Below the pieces are notes generated by a model. That model searched no databases and had not been told where the DNA came from. It saw only the letters and a list, made by a program, of their open reading frames with translations. From positions 1 through 64,000 of the forward strand of contig NZ_JAAXKZ010000008.1 of NCBI RefSeq assembly GCF_012911875.1: a stretch of 64,000 nt of DNA. Reading direction: 5' to 3'. Origin of the DNA: Pseudonocardia bannensis (GTDB lineage Bacteria > Actinomycetota > Actinomycetes > Mycobacteriales > Pseudonocardiaceae). This document shows positions 37,580 to 45,443 of the stretch, piece after piece (within the stretch, counting starts at the first letter, position 1; each line of letters opens with the position of its first letter). A program made the position numbers and the translations under genes.

Positions 37580-38394
37580 GCCCTTCTCCTCTCCCGGGGC
37601 AGCCAGTCGAATGCGCCGGCGCTCGCGCCGGACGGCCTGTACTCCAGCCCGACCCAGCCGCCGTAGCCGGCGCGTTCCAGGTCGGTCAGCCAGCGGTCCA
37701 GCGGCAGCTCGCCGGTCCCGGGTTCGTTGCGGCCGGGGGCATCGGCGATCTGGACGTGGCCGACCGCGTCGGCGTGCTCGGCGATGGCCCGGTCGACGTC
37801 GTCGCCGTTAGTGGCCAGGTGGTACAGGTCGCAGAGGAACGCCACGTGGGACGCGCCCGCGGCGCGCACCCGGTCGACGACCGCGACGGCGTCCGCGGCG
37901 GTGCGCAGCGGGTAGGGCTTCGGGCCGCTCAACGGTTCGATCAGGACGGTCGCGCCGATCCGGGCGGCCGCGGCGGCGGCCTCGACGAGGTTCTGCGTGG
38001 CGAGCTCGTCCTGCTCCTGGGGGGAGACGTCCTCGGCCCGGTTGCCGTACAGCGCGTTGAACGCGCTCACCCCGAGCTGCTCCCCGATGCCCACGGCGAC
38101 CGCGAGGTTGTCCAGGAACTGGGCGGACCGCTTGGGCAGCGACAGCACGCCGCAGTCGGCGCCGGCCAGGTCGCCGGCGAAGAAGTTGAGCCCCACCAGC
38201 TGCACGCCGGCGTCGCGGACCGCACCGACGAAGGCGTCGACCTCGCGGTCGGCGGGCACCGGCTCCTCGGGCCACGGCCACCAGAACTCGACGGCGTCGA
38301 ACCCGGCCGCGCGGGCGGCCCCGGGGCGCTCCAGCAGCGGCAGTTCGGTGAACAGGATCGAGCAGTTGACCTCGTACCTGAGCTGATGAGGCAT
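37576..38394 (-). CDS. hyi: Hydroxypyruvate isomerase
   Basis: 272-residue TIM-barrel isomerase (xylose-isomerase-like AP endonuclease family). Motifs: YEVNCSILFTELPLLERPGAARAAGFDAVEFWWPW, LIEPLSGPKPYPL (metal Glu), FLCDLYHLATNGDD, HVQIADAPGRNEPGTGEL and VGLEYRPSG (second Glu). It interconverts hydroxypyruvate and tartronate semialdehyde. GGAAGTGGGAG precedes MPHQLRYE. First gene of the glyoxylate/allantoin operon; its leader carries two palindromes (38403-38438). Confidence 0.94.
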   Translation of the reverse strand: MPHQLRYEVNCSILFTELPLLERPGAARAAGFDAVEFWWPWPEEPVPADREVDAFVGAVRDAGVQLVGLNFFAGDLAGADCGVLSLPKRSAQFLDNLAVAVGIGEQLGVSAFNALYGNRAEDVSPQEQDELATQNLVEAAAAAARIGATVLIEPLSGPKPYPLRTAADAVAVVDRVRAAGASHVAFLCDLYHLATNGDDVDRAIAEHADAVGHVQIADAPGRNEPGTGELPLDRWLTDLERAGYGGWVGLEYRPSGASAGAFDWLPRERRRA

Positions 38395-38402
38395 GCTCCC
38401 AC

Positions 38403-38468
38403 TTCCGTCATTCGGAAAGCTCATTCTGCAATATGGAAGAGACTAGGATCGGGGTCGTAGACCGTCAA
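38403..38468 (-). promoter_or_regulatory. hyi operon promoter with tandem AllR-like operators
   Basis: Read on the minus strand: -35 TTGACG (38463-38468), 17 bp, -10 TAGTCT (38440-38445), then palindrome 38424-38438 (plus strand TTCTGCAATATGGAA) and palindrome 38403-38417 (TTCCGTCATTCGGAA), 21 bp apart. The same element order occurs at 49202-49266 before the permease gene. A weaker match (TTTCGCTTCGTGGAA, 38497-38511) overlaps the start of the adjacent IclR gene. Inferred target of that regulator. Confidence 0.7.
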
Positions 38469-38505
38469 GAGGCGCGCCGGAGTCCCTGCTGGTAGTTTTC
38501 GCTTC

Positions 38506-39309
38506 GTGGAAGAAATCATCCGTGAGGCGGAGGAGTCGCGGCCCGCGAAGGTGCGCGACGTCAACAGCGTGCAGTCGGTGGACCGCGCGCTCGACCTGCT
38601 CGAGCTGATGGTCTCGGCCGGCGGGACCCTGGGGCTGTCCGAGCTGGCCGCCCGCTCCGGGCTGCCGCTGCCGACCATCCACCGGCTGGTCCGCACCATG
38701 GTCAACCGCGGCTACCTGCGTCAGGAGCCGTCGCGTCGCTACGCGCTCGGGCCGCGCCTGATCCCGCTCGGAGACGCGGCCGGGCGGATGCTCGGCACCT
38801 GGGCCCGGCCCCACCTCGACGCGCTGGTCCAGCAGGTGGGCGAGACCGCCAACCTCGCCATGCTCGAGGGCGATTCGGTCGTCTACGTCGCGCAGGTGCC
38901 CTCCCCGCACTCGATGCGGATGTTCACCGAGGTCGGCCGCCGCGTGCTGCCGCACTGCACCGGCGTGGGCAAGGCACTGCTGTCCACGCTCCCGGCAGAC
39001 GAGATCCGCCAGATCGTCCGGCGCACCGGCATGCCCGCACAGACCGAGAAGACGATCACCACCCCGGACGACCTGCTGACCGAGCTCGGACGGATCCGGG
39101 AACGCGGCTACGCGATCGACGACGGCGAGCAGGAGATGGGCGTGCGCTGCGTCGCCGTCCCGGTCGGCGACTCCCCGCTGCCGGTGGCCATCTCCGTGTC
39201 CGGGCCGTCCGGACGGCTGACCACCGAGCGGGTGGCCGACGTCGGCCGGCTGCTGCTGCGGTCCGCGGACGAGCTGGCGGTCGCCCTGCGGGCGGAATCG
39301 CCGGCCTGA
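38506..39309 (+). CDS. allR: IclR-family regulator of purine/allantoin catabolism (AllR-like)
   Basis: 267 residues: winged HTH at about 18-75 (VQSVDRALDLLELM, LGLSELAARSGLPLPTIHRLVRTMVNRGYL) and effector domain with RVLPHCTGVGKALLSTL, GYAIDDGEQEMGVRCVAVPVG. Divergent from hyi and lying between the allantoin/glyoxylate operon and the purine oxidation operon. The family and place match AllR, the repressor relieved by allantoin-pathway metabolites in actinomycetes. GTG start with only a weak ribosome site. Confidence 0.88.
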   Translation: MEEIIREAEESRPAKVRDVNSVQSVDRALDLLELMVSAGGTLGLSELAARSGLPLPTIHRLVRTMVNRGYLRQEPSRRYALGPRLIPLGDAAGRMLGTWARPHLDALVQQVGETANLAMLEGDSVVYVAQVPSPHSMRMFTEVGRRVLPHCTGVGKALLSTLPADEIRQIVRRTGMPAQTEKTITTPDDLLTELGRIRERGYAIDDGEQEMGVRCVAVPVGDSPLPVAISVSGPSGRLTTERVADVGRLLLRSADELAVALRAESPA

Positions 39310-39328
39310 CCCCGCTCGGCCGGTCATC

Positions 39329-39382
39329 GAGAACGGCATTGCGGTGGAGGTCCGGGCGGAGAACCGCGGTAACGCCGTTCTC
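39329..39382. terminator. Long hairpin between convergent genes, probable bidirectional terminator
   Basis: GAGAACGGC (39329-39337) pairs perfectly with GCCGTTCTC (39374-39382); inside, GCGGT (39341-39345) can pair with ACCGC (39363-39367). It lies between the stops of the AllR-like gene (39309) and the AH_C-like gene (39401). Confidence 0.5.
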
Positions 39383-39400
39383 GGTGTACGTCCGTCGTGG

Positions 39401-39787
39401 TCAACGGCCCTCCTTGTAGTCGCGCCACGATCCGGTCTCGGAGATGTCCGTGAGCGTCGGCGCGGCCCGATACACCCGGCGCAGCACCATCGCCAGGGCC
39501 CCCGAGCCGTCCTCGAGCTCGATGACGCCGAGCTCGAGGCCGTCGGGCTCGCCGGGCAGCAGCACCTCGCGCAGCTGCTCGTAGGGCATGTCGTAGACCT
39601 CGCCCACCACCCGTGCGCCACCGTCCCCGACGTACTCCAGGGCCGGGTACGCGTCGGCGACGGCGTGAAATCGGTACCTCGGCGCCGTCCGGGTCTTGGC
39701 GACCAGCGGGGCGTCACCGACCAGATGATGATCGGCCCCGCCGGCCATCGCCGTGCCGTTGAGGAACATCCTGGGCACCGCCGTCAC
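39401..39787 (-). CDS. Allophanate-hydrolase C-terminal-like (gamma-glutamylcyclotransferase-fold) protein
   Basis: 128 residues. RMFLNGTAMAGGADHHLVG at the start, APRYRFHAVADAYPALEYVG, VVGEVYDMPYEQLREVLLPGEPDGLELGVIELEDGSGALAMVLRR and TDISETGSWRDY match the stand-alone form of the AtzF C-terminal domain, which resembles the GGCT fold. In AtzF this domain helps break down a carboxylated urea intermediate. It is the last gene of the purine operon (GTGA overlap with the xanthine dehydrogenase large subunit), so a role in ureide nitrogen release is plausible but unproven. Confidence 0.75.
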   Translation of the reverse strand: MTAVPRMFLNGTAMAGGADHHLVGDAPLVAKTRTAPRYRFHAVADAYPALEYVGDGGARVVGEVYDMPYEQLREVLLPGEPDGLELGVIELEDGSGALAMVLRRVYRAAPTLTDISETGSWRDYKEGR

Positions 39788-42156
39788 GTCCCGGTGATGT
39801 ACTCGGGGCGGACCGGGACCCGGGTCAGCGCCCGCCCCGTGGCCTGCCGGATCGCCGCCACCACCGCGGGGCCGGACGAGATCGTGGGTGGCTCCCCGAC
39901 CCCCCGCAGCCCGTAGGGGGCGTGCGGGTCCGGGTACTCGAGGACCTCGATCCGCATCGGCGGCATGTCCAGGATCGTCGGGATCAGGTAGTCGGTGAAC
40001 GACGGGTTCCGGATCTCACCGCCCTTCACCAGGATCTCCTCCATCACCGCCAGCCCCAGGCCCTGCCCGGTGCCGCCCTGGATCTGCCCGATCACCGCCT
40101 CCGGGTTGATCGCCTTGCCGACGTCCTGGGTGCAGGCCAGCTCGACGACCTTGACCAGCCCCAGCTCGACGTCGACGTCGACCACCGCACGGTGTGCGGC
40201 GAACGCGTACTGCACGTGCGCGAACCCCTGGCCGGCCTCCGGGTCGATCGGTTCGGTGGGCCGGTGCCGCCACTCGACGGTCTCCTCGATCACCTCGTCC
40301 CCCAGGATGTCGGCCAGCGCCCCGAGCACGCCCTGCCGGTCGCTCACCACCTTGCCGCCCTCCAGGCGCAGGTCGGCCACGGTGCGGCCGAGCCGCTGCT
40401 GCGCCAGGCCGAAGAGCTGCTCCCGGACCTGCTCGCAGGCCGCCTTGACGGCGCCACCGGTCATGTAGGTCTGCCGGGAGGCCGAGGTCGACCCGCCGGA
40501 GCCGACACCGGTGTCCTTCGGGTGCACCACCACCTCGTCCACGCCGAGCTCGGTGCGGCAGATCTGCTGCTCGATCGTGACCAGGCCCTGCCCGACCTCG
40601 GCCGCCGCGGTGTGCACGGTCACCGCCGGGGCGCCGCCGATCACCTCGAGCCGTACCCGGGCGGTGGAGTAGTCGTCGTAGCCCTCGGAGAAGCCGACGT
40701 TCTTGTAACCGACGGCGTACCCGACCCCGCGCACGACGCCCTCGCCGTGCGTGGTGTTGCCGACCCCGCCGGGCAGATCGCGCAGGTCCGGGGCCGTGCC
40801 GGCGCCGTGCTCCGGGGGCAGGGGCATCGCCTCCAGCCGGCGCAACAGCTCGGCCACCGGGGCCGGGCTGTCCACGATCTGGCCGGTCGGTGACTCCGAG
40901 CCCAGCTCCATCGCGTTGCGGCAGCGCAGTTCGACCGGATCCATACCCAGCGCGGCCGCGAGCTTGTCCATCTGCGCCTCGTAGCCGAAGGCGGCCTGCA
41001 CCGAGCCGAAGCCGCGCATCGCGCCGCACGGCGGGTTGTTGGTGTAGACGCCGTAGGCGTCGACGTGCACGTTCGGCACCACGTACGGGCCGATGCCCAT
41101 CGTGCCGCCGTTGCCCACCACCGCCGGGGTGCTGGAGGCGTAGGCCCCGCCGTCGAAGTAGATCTCGCACCTGACGTGGACGAGCTTCCCCTCGCGGGTG
41201 GCGCCGTGCTCGTAGCGCATCATCGCCGGGTGCCGGTGCACGTGGCCGAAGAACGACTCCTCCCGGTCGTAGACCATCTTCACCGGCCGCCCGGTGCGCA
41301 GCGCGAGCAGGCAGGCGTGCACGTGCATCGAGAGGTCCTCGCGGCCGCCGAACGCGCCGCCGACCCCGGCCAGGGTCAGCCGCACCTTCTCCAGGGGCAG
41401 CCCGAGCGCCGCGCAGACCTGCTTCTGATCCACGTGCAGCCACTGGGTGGACACGTACAGGTCGACCCCGCCGTCCTCGGCGGGCATCGCGAGGCCCGAC
41501 TCCGGGCCGAGGAACGCCTGGTCCTGCATCCCGACCGTGTACTCGCCGGTGACCACCACGTCGGCGGTCGGTGCGGGCTCGCCCTTGCGGATCTTGAGGT
41601 GGCGGACGAGGTTGCCGTCCGGGTGGATGGGGGCGCTCTCCCGGCTCAGCCCGGACACCTCGGCCGGCTGATCGTGCACCTGGTTCCAGGTCGGGTGTCC
41701 GAGCGCGGCCATCGGGTCGGTGACCGGCTCCCACACGTCGTAGTCGACCCGGATCTTCTTGGCCGCCTGCCGGGCGATCTCCGGGTGGTCGGCGGCGACC
41801 AACGCGACCGGTTCACCCTGGTAGCGGACCACGCCCTCGGCGAGCACCGGCTGGTCGGACAGTTCCAGACCGCACACGTTCCTGCCCGGGACGTCCTCGG
41901 CGGTGAGCACCGCGTGCACGCCCGGAACGGCGAGCGCCTCGCCGATCTCGATCGACCGGATCCGGGCGTAGGGCCGCGGGCTGCGCAGCGTGACACCCCA
42001 CAGCATGTCGTCGGTCCACAGGTCGCTGCCGTAGGCGAACTCGCCGGTCACCTTGAGCGCGGCGTCCGGCCGCTGGGCGTTCGCGCCCACGCCGCCGGTG
42101 GTCGGGCCCGCCAGCTCGCGCGGGGCGCCGGTAGGTGTTCGGGTGGGTGTGCTCAT
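39784..42156 (-). CDS. Xanthine dehydrogenase, molybdopterin-binding large subunit
   Basis: 790 residues of the xanthine oxidase family Mo subunit. Motifs: LGxxxLTLAGVGGAFGGRED, PPCGAMRGFGSVQAAFGYE (substrate Arg region), VGSGGSTSASRQTYMTGGAV, and the catalytic Glu in YGLRGVGEPPTISSGPA. It oxidises hypoxanthine/xanthine to urate with the 2Fe-2S and FAD subunits encoded just upstream. ATGA overlap with the amidohydrolase gene, GTGA overlap with the following gene. Other purine or N-heterocycle substrates are possible, but the uricase operon favours xanthine. Confidence 0.92.
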   Translation of the reverse strand: MSTPTRTPTGAPRELAGPTTGGVGANAQRPDAALKVTGEFAYGSDLWTDDMLWGVTLRSPRPYARIRSIEIGEALAVPGVHAVLTAEDVPGRNVCGLELSDQPVLAEGVVRYQGEPVALVAADHPEIARQAAKKIRVDYDVWEPVTDPMAALGHPTWNQVHDQPAEVSGLSRESAPIHPDGNLVRHLKIRKGEPAPTADVVVTGEYTVGMQDQAFLGPESGLAMPAEDGGVDLYVSTQWLHVDQKQVCAALGLPLEKVRLTLAGVGGAFGGREDLSMHVHACLLALRTGRPVKMVYDREESFFGHVHRHPAMMRYEHGATREGKLVHVRCEIYFDGGAYASSTPAVVGNGGTMGIGPYVVPNVHVDAYGVYTNNPPCGAMRGFGSVQAAFGYEAQMDKLAAALGMDPVELRCRNAMELGSESPTGQIVDSPAPVAELLRRLEAMPLPPEHGAGTAPDLRDLPGGVGNTTHGEGVVRGVGYAVGYKNVGFSEGYDDYSTARVRLEVIGGAPAVTVHTAAAEVGQGLVTIEQQICRTELGVDEVVVHPKDTGVGSGGSTSASRQTYMTGGAVKAACEQVREQLFGLAQQRLGRTVADLRLEGGKVVSDRQGVLGALADILGDEVIEETVEWRHRPTEPIDPEAGQGFAHVQYAFAAHRAVVDVDVELGLVKVVELACTQDVGKAINPEAVIGQIQGGTGQGLGLAVMEEILVKGGEIRNPSFTDYLIPTILDMPPMRIEVLEYPDPHAPYGLRGVGEPPTISSGPAVVAAIRQATGRALTRVPVRPEYITGT

Positions 42157-43517
42157 GAGGTGACTCCGGCTCGGGTGAGGAGGGTCTGATGGCTGCGACG
42201 GGCCGCGCAGGCCGACTCGGCCTCGTCGACGGTGACCACGCGGTCGCGTTCGACGACGGATCGTCCGTGGACCAGCAGCAGCTCCAGCGGGGGTGGCGCG
42301 CCCAGGACAAGGGCGGCCACCGGGTCGGCGATGTCGATGTGCGGCAGCGTGTCCAGCCGCCACACCGCCAGGTCGGCGAGCTTGCCCGGCTCCAGCGAGC
42401 CGATCTCGGCCTCGCGGCCCAGTACCCGGGCGCCGCCCATGGTGGCCATCTCGAGGGCGTCCATCACGGTCAGCGCCCGGGGGCCACCGCGGGCCCGGGC
42501 GAACAGCAGGGCGTGGCGCACCTCCTCGAGCAACGAGCCGGCCTCGTTGGACGCCGCCCCGTCGACGCCGAGCCCGACCGGGACACCGGCGTCGCGCAGG
42601 TCGCGGGTGCGGCAGATGCCCGCCCCCAGCCGCGCGTTGGACGACGGGCAGTGCGCCACCCCGGTGCGGGTCGCGGCCAGGGCGCGCACGGCCGGGTCGT
42701 CGAGGTGGATCGCGTGCGCCAGCCATACGTCCGGCCCCAGCCAGCCGAGGCTCTCCACGTACTCCACCGGGGAGCAACCGAAACGCTCCCGGCAGAACTC
42801 GTCCTCGTCGGCGGTCTCGGCGAGGTGCGTGTGCATCCGCACACCCCGGGCGCGGGCCAGTTCCGCGGACCGTCTGATCAGTTCACCGGTCGCCGAGAAC
42901 GGCGAGCACGGCGCGACGACGATGCGCAGCATCGACTCCGGCGACGGATCGTGGAACCGGTCGATCGCGGTCTCGGTCGCGGTCAGGATCGCGTCGATGT
43001 CCTCCACGACGTCGTCCGGGGGCAGCCCGCCAGAGCTGTGCCCGAGGTCCATCGAACCCCGGCTCGGGTGGAACCGCAGACCGACCTCCGCCGCGGCCGC
43101 CACCTCTGCCCCGAGCAGGTCACCGCCGTCCCGGGGGAAGACGTAGTGGTGGTCGCTGGTCGTGGTGCACCCGGTGCGGGCCAGCCAGGCCATCGCGGCC
43201 CGCGCCGCCGCGTGCGTGATCTCGGCGTCGAGACCGGCCCACACGGGGTACAGCGCGGTCAGCCAGCCGAACAGGGTCTCGTCGACCGCGAGCCCGCGGG
43301 TCGCCCACTGGTAGAGGTGCTCGTGGGTGTTCACCAGACCGGGCGTGACCAGGCAGCCGGTGGCGTCCACCCACCGGGCACCCGGGGCGTCCGGCGCCGG
43401 ACCGGGTCCGACGGCCACGATGTACGCGCCGTGGATCACGACGTGTCCGTCCTCGAACACCGTCCGGCCGGCGTCCACGGTCGCGACGGTGGCGCCTTCC
43501 AGCACGACGGTCCTCAT
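42153..43517 (-). CDS. 8-oxoguanine deaminase-type amidohydrolase
   Basis: 454-residue amidohydrolase of the AtzA/guanine-deaminase group. Metal ligands: PGLVNTHEHLYQWATRG (HxH), RMHTHLAET (His), LAHAIHLDD and VDGAASNEAG (Asp). The family includes 8-oxoguanine deaminase and S-triazine hydrolases. It lies between the 2Fe-2S and Mo subunit genes of xanthine dehydrogenase, coupled on both sides by ATGA overlaps, so it likely feeds purine bases to that enzyme. Guanine deaminase proper is the main alternative, though a CDA-type guanine deaminase is also encoded at 44955. Confidence 0.88.
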   Translation of the reverse strand: MRTVVLEGATVATVDAGRTVFEDGHVVIHGAYIVAVGPGPAPDAPGARWVDATGCLVTPGLVNTHEHLYQWATRGLAVDETLFGWLTALYPVWAGLDAEITHAAARAAMAWLARTGCTTTSDHHYVFPRDGGDLLGAEVAAAAEVGLRFHPSRGSMDLGHSSGGLPPDDVVEDIDAILTATETAIDRFHDPSPESMLRIVVAPCSPFSATGELIRRSAELARARGVRMHTHLAETADEDEFCRERFGCSPVEYVESLGWLGPDVWLAHAIHLDDPAVRALAATRTGVAHCPSSNARLGAGICRTRDLRDAGVPVGLGVDGAASNEAGSLLEEVRHALLFARARGGPRALTVMDALEMATMGGARVLGREAEIGSLEPGKLADLAVWRLDTLPHIDIADPVAALVLGAPPPLELLLVHGRSVVERDRVVTVDEAESACAARRSHQTLLTRAGVTS

Positions 43518-43996
43518 GGCCCTGCCTCCGGCACCGCCATCCGGTCGGCCGCCAGCCGCACCGCGTCGAGGATCTTCTCGTAGCCGGTGCACCGACAGAG
43601 GTTCCCGGCCAGCGCCTCACGGATCTCGGCGTCCGACGGGCGTTGCGACGTCGCGAGCAGCGCGTGGGTCTGCACGAGCAGGCCGGGGGTGCAGAACCCG
43701 CACTGCACCGCGCCCGCCTCGACGAAGGCCTGCTGCACCGGGTGCAGGTCGGGGCCGTCGGCGAGGCCCTCGACGGTGCGCACGTCGCGGCCGCGCCCCT
43801 GCCCGGCCGCGACCAGGCACGAGCAGACCGGAACCTCGTCGAGGTAGACGGTGCACGAGCCGCACTCGCCCTGCTCGCAGGCGTTCTTCGAACCGGGCAG
43901 TCCCATCCGCTCCCGCAGCACGTAGAGCAGCGACTCGCCCTCCCACACGTCGTCCGCGGTCCGGTCGACGCCGTTGACGGTCATCTGGATGCGCAT
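43514..43996 (-). CDS. Xanthine dehydrogenase, 2Fe-2S small subunit
   Basis: 160 residues with both [2Fe-2S] clusters: ACEQGECGSCTVYLD (plant-type, plus a following C-S-C) and CGFCTPG ... GNLCRCTGYEKIL (helical domain). It carries electrons from the Mo site to FAD. Follows the FAD subunit by 5 bp. Its stop overlaps the amidohydrolase start. Confidence 0.94.
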   Translation of the reverse strand: MRIQMTVNGVDRTADDVWEGESLLYVLRERMGLPGSKNACEQGECGSCTVYLDEVPVCSCLVAAGQGRGRDVRTVEGLADGPDLHPVQQAFVEAGAVQCGFCTPGLLVQTHALLATSQRPSDAEIREALAGNLCRCTGYEKILDAVRLAADRMAVPEAGP

Positions 43997-44001
43997 CGGA
44001 T

Positions 44002-44886
44002 CTAGGCCCTTCCGTCGCTGGTGGAGGTGCGGTAGTCGTGCCAGGCCCAGGCCAGCGCCCGGCGGGCCATCACCGCCAGCGAGTGCAGGCGGTAGGCGGC
44101 GCTGCCCCGCACGTCGTCGATGGGCGAGGCGGCGTCACGGACCCGGCCGCCGAACTCGGTCGCGAGCGTCTCCGGCAGCTCCGCCCGGGAGTCCCACAGC
44201 CCCTCGTCGTCCAGGGCCGCGGAGAGGAAGTCCTCGGCTCCGTGCGCCCGGCGCGGTGTGGGCGCGGCCGAGCCGATACCGGTGCCGACGCGCCGGCGTT
44301 CGGGGTGCAGTGCCAGGCCGAAGGCCGACACCGCGATCACCATCGCGTTGCGGGTGCCGATCTTGCAGAACTGCTGCGGCCCGGTCGATGGGGCGATCAG
44401 GATCGCCGTGATGAGCTCGTCGCGGTCCAGCGCGTTGCGCTTGACCCCGGTGAAGAAGTCGGTGACCCGGATCTGCCGGGTGCCCCGCACCGAGGCGACC
44501 TCGACGACCGCATCGGCCGCGAGCAGTGCGGGGTGCGAGTCGCCGGCCGGGGAGGCGGCGCCGAGGTTGCCACCCACGGTCCCGCGGTTGCGGATCTGCG
44601 GCGAGCCGACCGTGCGGGCGGCCATCGCAAGGCCGGGCAGCCGGTCGGCCAGCTCGTCGATCACCCGGGTGTAGCTGACGCCGGCACCGAGCCGGATGTG
44701 CCCGTCCTCCGGCGCCCACTGTGCGAGCTCGTCCACCCGGTTCAGGTCCAGCAGCGCGGCGGGGCGGTGCTTGTCGAAGTTGAGCTCGACCATGACGTCG
44801 GTCCCACCGGCGATCGGCAGGGCGTGCGGATGCTCCGCCTTCGCCGCCAGGGCCTCGTCCAGAGTGGTCGGCTGGAGGAATTTCAT
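44002..44886 (-). CDS. Xanthine dehydrogenase, FAD-binding subunit
   Basis: 294 residues of the CO dehydrogenase flavoprotein/XDH FAD family: LPIAGGTDVMVELNFD (FAD loop), RNRGTVGGNLGAASPAGD and a C-terminal CODH_FAD_C domain. Start at MKFLQPTTL with GGGGAA about 8 bp upstream. A 68-bp gap with small GC hairpins separates it from the guanine deaminase gene; the rest of the operon is tightly packed, so a partial transcript break is possible here. Confidence 0.92.
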   Translation of the reverse strand: MKFLQPTTLDEALAAKAEHPHALPIAGGTDVMVELNFDKHRPAALLDLNRVDELAQWAPEDGHIRLGAGVSYTRVIDELADRLPGLAMAARTVGSPQIRNRGTVGGNLGAASPAGDSHPALLAADAVVEVASVRGTRQIRVTDFFTGVKRNALDRDELITAILIAPSTGPQQFCKIGTRNAMVIAVSAFGLALHPERRRVGTGIGSAAPTPRRAHGAEDFLSAALDDEGLWDSRAELPETLATEFGGRVRDAASPIDDVRGSAAYRLHSLAVMARRALAWAWHDYRTSTSDGRA

Positions 44887-44954
44887 CAGGTGTTCCCCGT
44901 TCTCAGGGTTGATGCTTCGGCCCTGACGAGCAGGCCTCAGGGTCGAGCGGGCCC

Positions 44955-45443
44955 TCAGTACTGGACCCGGTCGGCCTTGGCGAGCCAGGCCTCGAACGGG
45001 CGGATGGCGCCCGGGACATCCACGGCGGCGACCTCGGTCTTCCACTCCGACCGCTCGGTGGCGAACAGCCGGTAGAACTCCAGGTCGTCGAAGCCGCCGC
45101 GGGCGGCGTCGTAGCGGTCGGCGGCGTAGACGACGCGGTCGACCCGCGACCAGAGCGACGCGGCCAGGCACAACGGGCACGGCTCGCACGAGGCGTACAG
45201 CACCGTGCCGGCCAGGCTGAAGTCACCGCGCGCCCGGCAGGCCGCCCGGATCGCGACGACCTCGGCATGCGCGGTCGGGTCGTTGTCGCGGGTGACGCGG
45301 TTGACCCCCTGGCCCAGCACCGCCCCGCCCTCGACCACGACGGCCCCGAACGGGCCGCCGCCGTCGGCCACGTTGCCGACCGCGAGCCGCACGGCCTCGC
45401 TCAGCCAGCGCTCGTCGGTGCCGACCGTCGTCCCGGCGCTCAC
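44955..45443 (-). CDS. Guanine deaminase / nucleoside deaminase (cytidine deaminase fold)
   Basis: 162 residues with the zinc deaminase motifs TAHAEVVAIRAAC (HAE) and SCEPCPLCLAAS (PCxxC). The C-terminal segment DDLEFYRLFATERSEWKTEVAAV fits guanine deaminase of the GuaD type better than tRNA adenosine deaminase. It converts guanine to xanthine, the substrate of the downstream xanthine dehydrogenase. GTG start overlapping the uricase stop (GTGA). Confidence 0.88.
   Translation of the reverse strand: MSAGTTVGTDERWLSEAVRLAVGNVADGGGPFGAVVVEGGAVLGQGVNRVTRDNDPTAHAEVVAIRAACRARGDFSLAGTVLYASCEPCPLCLAASLWSRVDRVVYAADRYDAARGGFDDLEFYRLFATERSEWKTEVAAVDVPGAIRPFEAWLAKADRVQY

Noticed and set aside
44903-44954. 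Small GC hairpins between guanine deaminase and xanthine dehydrogenase genes
   Set aside because: Arms of six bases (TCAGGG/CCCTGA) with a 12-base loop are weak; noted only as a possible partial terminator.
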